From Immundisolibacter sp. (GTDB lineage Bacteria; Pseudomonadota; Gammaproteobacteria; Immundisolibacterales; Immundisolibacteraceae), in assembly GCF_014359565.1 (NCBI RefSeq), contig NZ_JACIZD010000001.1, positions 248,001 to 312,000 of the forward strand: a stretch of DNA of 64,000 nucleotides, read 5' to 3'. The notes beneath the pieces were generated by a model. That model worked only from the letters and a program-made list of their open reading frames with translations. It made no database searches and had not been told where the DNA came from. The translations under genes and the position numbers were made by a program. Numbering within the stretch: position 1 is the stretch's first letter; each line of letters starts with the position of its first letter. This document shows positions 59,522-64,000 of this stretch, piece by piece.

Positions 59522-60547
59522 TCAGTCGCCCAGGTAATCGGCGATCAGCCGCTCGGCGATCTGCACGCTGTTGGTGGCCGCGCCCTTGCGGATATTGTCG
59601 GACACCACCCACAGGTTCAGGCCGCAGGGGTGCGAGATGTCCTCCCTGATACGGCCGACGAAAACCCAGTCCTGACCGGCCGCCTCGGCAGCGGTCGGAT
59701 AGCCCCCCGGCACGCGCTCGTCGATCACCTGCACGCCCGGCGCCCGGGCGAGCAGCGCCCGCGCCTCGTCGGCGCCGAGCGGCCGCTCGAACTCCACGTG
59801 CACGACCTCGGAGTGCCCGTAGAACACCGGGATGCGCACGCAGGTCGGGTTCACCTCGATGTCGGCATCGCCCAGGATCTTGCGCGTCTCCCAGACCATC
59901 TTCATCTCTTCGCGGGTGTAGCCGTTGTCCTGGAAACTGTCGATCTGCGGCAGGGCATTGAAGGCAATCTGCTTCGGATACACCTTCGGCTCGATCGACT
60001 GGCCATTGAGCAGCGCCGCGCTCTGGCCGGCCAGCTCCTCGATTGCCTTCTTGCCGGTGCCGGACACCGACTGGTAGGTCGCCACGTTGATGCGCCGGAT
60101 GCGCGCGGCATCGTGCAGGGGCTTCAGGGCCACCACCATCTGGATGGTGGAGCAATTCGGGTTGGCGATGATGCCGCGGTTGCGGTAATCGGCGATGTCG
60201 CCGGGGTTGACCTCCGGCACCACCAGCGGGATGTCGTCGTCATTGCGAAAGTGCGAGGTGTTGTCGATCACCACGCAGCCGGCCTCGGCGGCGCGCGGCG
60301 CATGCTCCGCCGACACCGACCCGCCGGCCGAGAAAAGACCAATCTGGGCCTTCGAGAAATCGAACGTGGCCAGGTCCTGCACGCGCAGGCGCCGAGCGCC
60401 GCAGGTCACCATCTTGCCGACCGACCGCTCGCTGGCCAGCGCGTACAGCTCGCCGATCGGGAAATTTCGCTCGGCCAACACTTCCAACATGGTCTCGCCG
60501 ACGGCGCCGGTGGCACCGACGACCGCCACGTTGTACAGACGACTCAT
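59522..60547 (-). CDS. asd: Aspartate-semialdehyde dehydrogenase
   Basis: The 341-residue enzyme reduces aspartyl phosphate for lysine, threonine and methionine synthesis. NADP loop GATGAVGETM is at 11-20, the substrate-phosphate region FSAGGSVS at 72-79, and the active-site Cys132 lies in NPNCSTIQ. The C-terminus contains the conserved His in NPTCVRIPVFYGHSE. It follows leuB by 68 bases. ATG 60547 is preferred over the earlier in-frame start because the Rossmann loop begins a few residues later. Confidence 0.96.
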   Translation of the reverse strand: MSRLYNVAVVGATGAVGETMLEVLAERNFPIGELYALASERSVGKMVTCGARRLRVQDLATFDFSKAQIGLFSAGGSVSAEHAPRAAEAGCVVIDNTSHFRNDDDIPLVVPEVNPGDIADYRNRGIIANPNCSTIQMVVALKPLHDAARIRRINVATYQSVSGTGKKAIEELAGQSAALLNGQSIEPKVYPKQIAFNALPQIDSFQDNGYTREEMKMVWETRKILGDADIEVNPTCVRIPVFYGHSEVVHVEFERPLGADEARALLARAPGVQVIDERVPGGYPTAAEAAGQDWVFVGRIREDISHPCGLNLWVVSDNIRKGAATNSVQIAERLIADYLGD

Positions 60548-60615
60548 ATCAACTCCGTTCGGGCACGCCGACAAATCTGCCCGGGATTTCGCTCGGCAGT
60601 TCCAGATTCAACAAA

Positions 60616-61701
60616 TCAACCGCCGGCGCACAGCGCCGCCACCACCGCATCGCCCATGGCGGCGGTGGACAGCACCGGCTCGCCCGCCACCGCGATGTCG
60701 GCCGTGCGCAGGCCCTGGCGCAGCACGCTGGCGACCGCCTGCTCCACGCCGTCGGCGGCAGCCGCCTCACCCAGGCTGTAGCGCAGCAGCATCGCCACCG
60801 ACAGCAGGGTCGCCAGCGGATTGGCCTTCTGCTGGCCGGCGATGTCCGGCGCCGAACCGTGCACCGGCTCGTACATGCCAAAACCGGTCTGGTTCAGCGA
60901 GGCCGACGGCAGCATGCCGATGGAGCCGGTCAGCATGGCCGCACAGTCGGACAGGATGTCGCCGAACAGGTTCTCGGTGACCACCACGTCGAACTGCTTC
61001 GGTGCCCGCACCAGCTGCATGGCGGCGTTGTCCACATACATGTGGCTGAGCTCCACGTCCGGGTACTCGCCGCCCAGGCGGACCATCACCTCGCGCCACA
61101 GCTGACTGGTCTCCAGCACGTTTGCCTTGTCCACCGAGCACAGGCGCCGGCCGCGCCGACGCGCGATGTCGAAGCCGGTGCGCCCGATGCGCTCGATCTC
61201 GGCCTCGCTGTAGACCATGGTATTGCGGCCCTCGCGGCTGCCGTCGGGCAGCCTCTCGACGCCGCGTGGCTCGCCGAAGTAGATGCCGCCGGTCAGCTCG
61301 CGGATGATGACGATGTCCAGGCCCGCCACCACCTCCGGCTTCAGGGTCGAGGCACCGGCCAGTTCCGGGAACAGCAGCGCCGGGCGCAGGTTGGCGTACA
61401 GGCCAAGTGCCTTGCGGATGCCAAGCAGGCCGCGCTCCGGGCGCAGGTGTGCCGGGCCGCGGTCCCACTTCTGGCCGCCCACGGCGCCCAGCAGCACCGC
61501 GTCGGCGTCACGCGCCAAGGCCAGCGTTTCGTCCGGCAGCGGCGTGCCGGTGGCATCGATGGCGCAGCCGCCCAGCAGGCCGCGGGTGAAACTGAAATCG
61601 AGGCCGAATTTCTCAGCCACCGCCCGCAGCAACTTTTCCGCTTCCGCGACGATTTCGGGGCCGATGCCGTCGCCCGGCAACAACAGGATGCGGTAACTCA
61701 T
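60616..61701 (-). CDS. leuB: 3-Isopropylmalate dehydrogenase
   Basis: The 361-residue enzyme oxidatively decarboxylates 3-isopropylmalate in leucine synthesis. It has the N-terminal [19 protein letters not shown], the Tyr in [13 protein letters not shown], the Lys in SVDKANVL and metal Asp residues in VDNAAMQL and [13 protein letters not shown] 61701 overlaps the leuD stop by 4 bases, so leuD and leuB are coupled. Confidence 0.97.
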   Translation of the reverse strand: MSYRILLLPGDGIGPEIVAEAEKLLRAVAEKFGLDFSFTRGLLGGCAIDATGTPLPDETLALARDADAVLLGAVGGQKWDRGPAHLRPERGLLGIRKALGLYANLRPALLFPELAGASTLKPEVVAGLDIVIIRELTGGIYFGEPRGVERLPDGSREGRNTMVYSEAEIERIGRTGFDIARRRGRRLCSVDKANVLETSQLWREVMVRLGGEYPDVELSHMYVDNAAMQLVRAPKQFDVVVTENLFGDILSDCAAMLTGSIGMLPSASLNQTGFGMYEPVHGSAPDIAGQQKANPLATLLSVAMLLRYSLGEAAAADGVEQAVASVLRQGLRTADIAVAGEPVLSTAAMGDAVVAALCAGG

Positions 61702-62357
61702 CGGCCTGCTCCGGCGCGATCGGGAAACAGCCACGGCGCCTCAGCGGCGCGGCGCGCCTCGTAGGCGCGGATGGCGTCGGCATGCGCCAGCGTGAGCGCG
61801 ATGTCGTCGAGGCCGTTCAGCAGGCGATGGCGACGGTCGGCGTCGACGGAAAAGGCAAACACCTCGCCATCGGGCGTGCGCACCTGCTGCGCCTCCAGAT
61901 CGACCGTCAGCCGGTAGCCCTCGTTGGCGGCCACCGCCTGGAACAGCCGCTCGACGACGTCCTCGGGCAGCGTCACCGGCAGCAGGCCGTTCTTGAAGCT
62001 GTTGTTGTAGAAGATCTCGGCGAAGCTCGGCGCGATCACGGCGCGGATGCCGTAGTCGACCAGCGCCCACACGGCATGCTCGCGGCTGGACCCGCAGCCG
62101 AAGTTGCGCCGCGCCAGCAGTATCTGCGCGCCGGCGTAGCGCGGCTGGTTGAGCACGAAATCCGGGTTCAGAGGCCGCCCCGAGCAGTCCTGCCCCGGCT
62201 CGCCGTGATCCAGATAGCGCCACTCGTCGAACAGGTTCGGCCCGAAGCCGCTGCGCTTGACCGACTTTAAGAACTGCTTCGGGATGATGGCGTCGGTGTC
62301 GACGTTGGCCCGGTCAATCGGCACCGCCAGGCCATTGATAGACGTGAATTTTTCCAT
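61698..62357 (-). CDS. leuD: 3-Isopropylmalate dehydratase small subunit
   Basis: The 219-residue subunit forms the swivel domain of isopropylmalate isomerase. [17 protein letters not shown] at the N-terminus and [16 protein letters not shown] are typical. The chosen ATG 62357 gives the family start [16 protein letters not shown]. It pairs with leuC, from which it is separated by a small lipoprotein gene. Confidence 0.97.
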   Translation of the reverse strand: MEKFTSINGLAVPIDRANVDTDAIIPKQFLKSVKRSGFGPNLFDEWRYLDHGEPGQDCSGRPLNPDFVLNQPRYAGAQILLARRNFGCGSSREHAVWALVDYGIRAVIAPSFAEIFYNNSFKNGLLPVTLPEDVVERLFQAVAANEGYRLTVDLEAQQVRTPDGEVFAFSVDADRRHRLLNGLDDIALTLAHADAIRAYEARRAAEAPWLFPDRAGAGR

Positions 62358-62367
62358 GGTCGGGCGC

Positions 62368-62493
62368 TTACTTGGCAGACTTCTCGATGGCCTCGCCACC
62401 CTTCTGGATGTCCTTGCCGACTCCCTCGACGGTGTTGCAGGCGCCCAGCATCAGCAGCACACCCGCGGCAAGCAACAGTTTCAGAGCACGCAT
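62368..62493 (-). CDS. Entericidin-like small lipoprotein (41 residues)
   Basis: Reading the minus strand from ATG 62493 gives a 41-residue peptide: a signal peptide with the lipobox LMLGAC (Cys19), then [22 protein letters not shown], an amphipathic charged tail, and TAA at 62368. This is the pattern of entericidin A/B family lipoproteins, which are small envelope proteins of stress or maintenance systems. It lies between leuC and leuD, 3 bases after the leuC stop and 10 bases before leuD. Similar genes occupy the same position in betaproteobacteria, as I recall. Only one entericidin-like protein is seen, so there is no antidote/toxin pair here. Confidence 0.85.
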   Translation of the reverse strand: MRALKLLLAAGVLLMLGACNTVEGVGKDIQKGGEAIEKSAK

Positions 62494-62496
62494 CGG

Positions 62497-63906
62497 CTAA
62501 CCCTCAAGTTGGCGCACATCGACGAAACGACCGGCGACGGCGGCGGCGGCGGCCATCGCCGGGCTGACCAGGTGGGTGCGCCCACCCTGGCCCTGGCGGC
62601 CTTCGAAATTGCGGTTGGACGTCGAGGCGCAGCGCTCGCCCGGCTCCAAACGGTCGGCGTTCATGGCCAGGCACATGGAACAACCGGCCTCGCGCCACTG
62701 GAAACCGGCGGCGCGGAAGATCTCGTCCAGTCCCTCGGCCTCGGCCTGGCGCTTGACCAGGCCGGAGCCCGGCACGGCGAGCGCCAGGCGCACGTTGTCC
62801 GCCACCTTGCGGCCCTTGAGCACCGCCGCGGCGGCACGAAAGTCCTCGATACGGCCGTTGGTGCAGGAGCCGATGAACACCTTGTCGATGCGCACGTCGG
62901 TCAGCGCCGTGCCGGGCTGAAGGGCCATGTAGCCAAGCGCCAGGCGCATGCTCTCGGCGCGCGCGGGGTCGGTTTCGGAGGCCGGATCCGGCACGCGGCC
63001 ATCCACCGGCAGCACCATCTCTGGCGAGGTGCCCCAGGTCACCTGCGGCACCAGGCTGGCGGCGTCGATTTCAACCACGCGATCGAAGCGCGCATCCGGA
63101 TCGGACACCAGTTCCCGCCAGGCAACGGCGGCTTGCTCGAAGGCCGCGCCCTGCGGCGCAAACGGCCGGCCACGGACGTAGTCGATGGTGATGTCGTCCA
63201 CCGCCACCAGGCCGACTCGGGCACCGGCCTCGATGGCCATGTTGCACAGCGTCATGCGCCCTTCCATGGACAGCGCGCGCACCGCCTCGCCGGCGAACTC
63301 GATGGCGTAGCCGGTGCCGCCGGCGGTGCCGATGGCGCCGATGATGGCCAGGATCAGATCCTTGGCGTACACACCCGGCCCGAGTCGACCATCAACCCGC
63401 ACCAGCATGTTCTTGGACTTGCGCTGCGGCAGGGTCTGCGTGGCCAGCGTGTGCTCAACCTCGGAGGTGCCGATGCCGTAGGCCAGCGCGGCAAACGCCC
63501 CGTGCGTGGCGGTGTGCGAGTCGCCGCACACCACGGTCATGCCCGGCAGGGTCGCGCCCTGTTCCGGGCCGATGATGTGCACCACGCCCTGGCGTGGGTC
63601 GTTCATGCGAAATTCGGTGATGCCGAAGGTGTCGCAGTTGCGGTCCAGCGTCTCCACCTGCTCGCGCGACACCGGATCGGCAATGCCGGCACTGCGGTCG
63701 GTGGTCGGCACGTTGTGATCGGCCACCGCCAGATTGGCCGCCAACCGCCACGGCTTGCGGCCGGACAGCGCCAGGCCCTCGAAGGCCTGCGGCGAGGTCA
63801 CCTCATGGATCAGGTGACGGTCGATATACAGCAGCACCGAGCCGTCCGGCTCGGTGTGCACCACGTGGGAATCCCACAGCTTGTCGTATAAGGTCTTGCC
63901 GGCCAT
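62497..63906 (-). CDS. leuC: 3-Isopropylmalate dehydratase large subunit
   Basis: The 469-residue aconitase-family subunit carries a 4Fe-4S cluster for isomerising isopropylmalate. The cluster Cys residues are in [14 protein letters not shown] and [25 protein letters not shown] supplies active-site His and Ser residues. It is the first gene of the leuC-lipoprotein-leuD-leuB run, so the 94 bases before it up to the window end should include its control region. No leader peptide or attenuator is visible in those bases. Confidence 0.98.
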   Translation of the reverse strand: MAGKTLYDKLWDSHVVHTEPDGSVLLYIDRHLIHEVTSPQAFEGLALSGRKPWRLAANLAVADHNVPTTDRSAGIADPVSREQVETLDRNCDTFGITEFRMNDPRQGVVHIIGPEQGATLPGMTVVCGDSHTATHGAFAALAYGIGTSEVEHTLATQTLPQRKSKNMLVRVDGRLGPGVYAKDLILAIIGAIGTAGGTGYAIEFAGEAVRALSMEGRMTLCNMAIEAGARVGLVAVDDITIDYVRGRPFAPQGAAFEQAAVAWRELVSDPDARFDRVVEIDAASLVPQVTWGTSPEMVLPVDGRVPDPASETDPARAESMRLALGYMALQPGTALTDVRIDKVFIGSCTNGRIEDFRAAAAVLKGRKVADNVRLALAVPGSGLVKRQAEAEGLDEIFRAAGFQWREAGCSMCLAMNADRLEPGERCASTSNRNFEGRQGQGGRTHLVSPAMAAAAAVAGRFVDVRQLEG

Positions 63907-64000
63907 GGCATTTACCGTGTGTTGCGCAGTGAAGCTCGTGTGCCCGCGGCGGGCTGGTTTAAAGTCCGCGCGCGGTGGACCGCCGGCCGCTCGACAAGCG

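Noticed and set aside
62368-62493. An entericidin toxin-antidote pair.
   Set aside because: Only one small lipoprotein frame is present; the flanking gaps are 3 and 10 bases, too short for a second gene.
1-64000. tRNA, rRNA, CRISPR, integrase, transposase or prophage genes.
   Set aside because: No cloverleaf-like CCA end, rRNA core sequence, regularly spaced direct repeats or recognisable recombinase motifs were found by reading, although short RNA genes could be missed without a covariance search.

Overview
The window is about 64 kb of very GC-rich, gene-dense DNA from a gammaproteobacterium. The main evidence is the core order on the minus strand between 63.9 and 49.3 kb: leuC, a small lipoprotein, leuD, leuB, asd, fimV, truA, trpF, trpB, trpA, accD, folC, a SPOR-domain gene, cvpA and purF. 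This resembles the pseudomonad-type arrangement, and lptF/lptG at the left edge fit a Gram-negative outer membrane. GTG and TTG starts are common, and many neighbouring genes overlap by 4 to 8 bases (ATGA, GTGA), which suggests translational coupling. I cannot name the species from sequence reading alone.

Region 1 (1-1720) holds the lipopolysaccharide-export permease genes lptG (cut by the window edge) and lptF.

Region 2 (1995-12028, with a surface-glycan annex to 16362) looks like a bacterial sphingolipid locus. It encodes a serine palmitoyltransferase-like alpha-oxoamine synthase, a dedicated acyl carrier protein, a fatty acyl-AMP/ACP ligase, an NAD(P)-dependent reductase of the CerR type and a GNAT-fold N-acyltransferase resembling bacterial ceramide synthase. 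Two nucleotidyltransferases and a HIT-like protein sit in the same block. A fused glycosyltransferase-ELM1 protein is coupled directly to the synthase gene. A second glycosyltransferase, a methyltransferase, a sulfotransferase and a stand-alone ELM1-like protein follow, so a decorated sphingolipid is a reasonable guess.

Region 3 (16519-34612) is a catabolic island of two divergent gene blocks. The minus-strand block carries a VOC protein, a short-chain fatty-acid transporter, an FlK-like thioesterase, an NDP-forming acyl-CoA ligase, a cytochrome c lipoprotein, a flavin monooxygenase, a Rieske oxygenase, an FMN hydroxy-acid oxidase, a HAD phosphatase and a PdxA-family dehydrogenase. The plus-strand block carries a hydroxycinnamoyl-CoA hydratase/lyase-like enzyme, an acyl-CoA dehydrogenase, an acyl-CoA synthetase, a thioesterase and a Baeyer-Villiger monooxygenase. 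The substrate is unknown; an aromatic or alicyclic acid handled partly as a CoA thioester is the best inference.

Region 4 (34756-46354) is a carotenoid island: dxs, a Rieske protein, a CrtU-like desaturase/methyltransferase, a UbiE-like methyltransferase, a DUF2141 protein, crtB, crtI, crtE and crtY in one minus-strand run. Divergent from crtY is a MerR-type regulator carrying the adenosylcobalamin photoreceptor signature of CarH/LitR, followed by a pyrimidine-dimer DNA glycosylase. The 120-base divergent region has a near-consensus promoter overlapped by inverted repeats, which suggests light-induced, B12-dependent control. CrtY together with CrtU points to an aromatic carotenoid such as isorenieratene or a derivative.

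Region 5 (46410-63906) holds a flavin monooxygenase, an M20 peptidase and then the conserved biosynthetic genes listed above. No rRNA, tRNA, CRISPR array, transposase or integrase was recognised. Dispersed REP-like palindromic repeats lie in at least four gene borders (about 2.75, 15.19, 17.5 and 34.7 kb).
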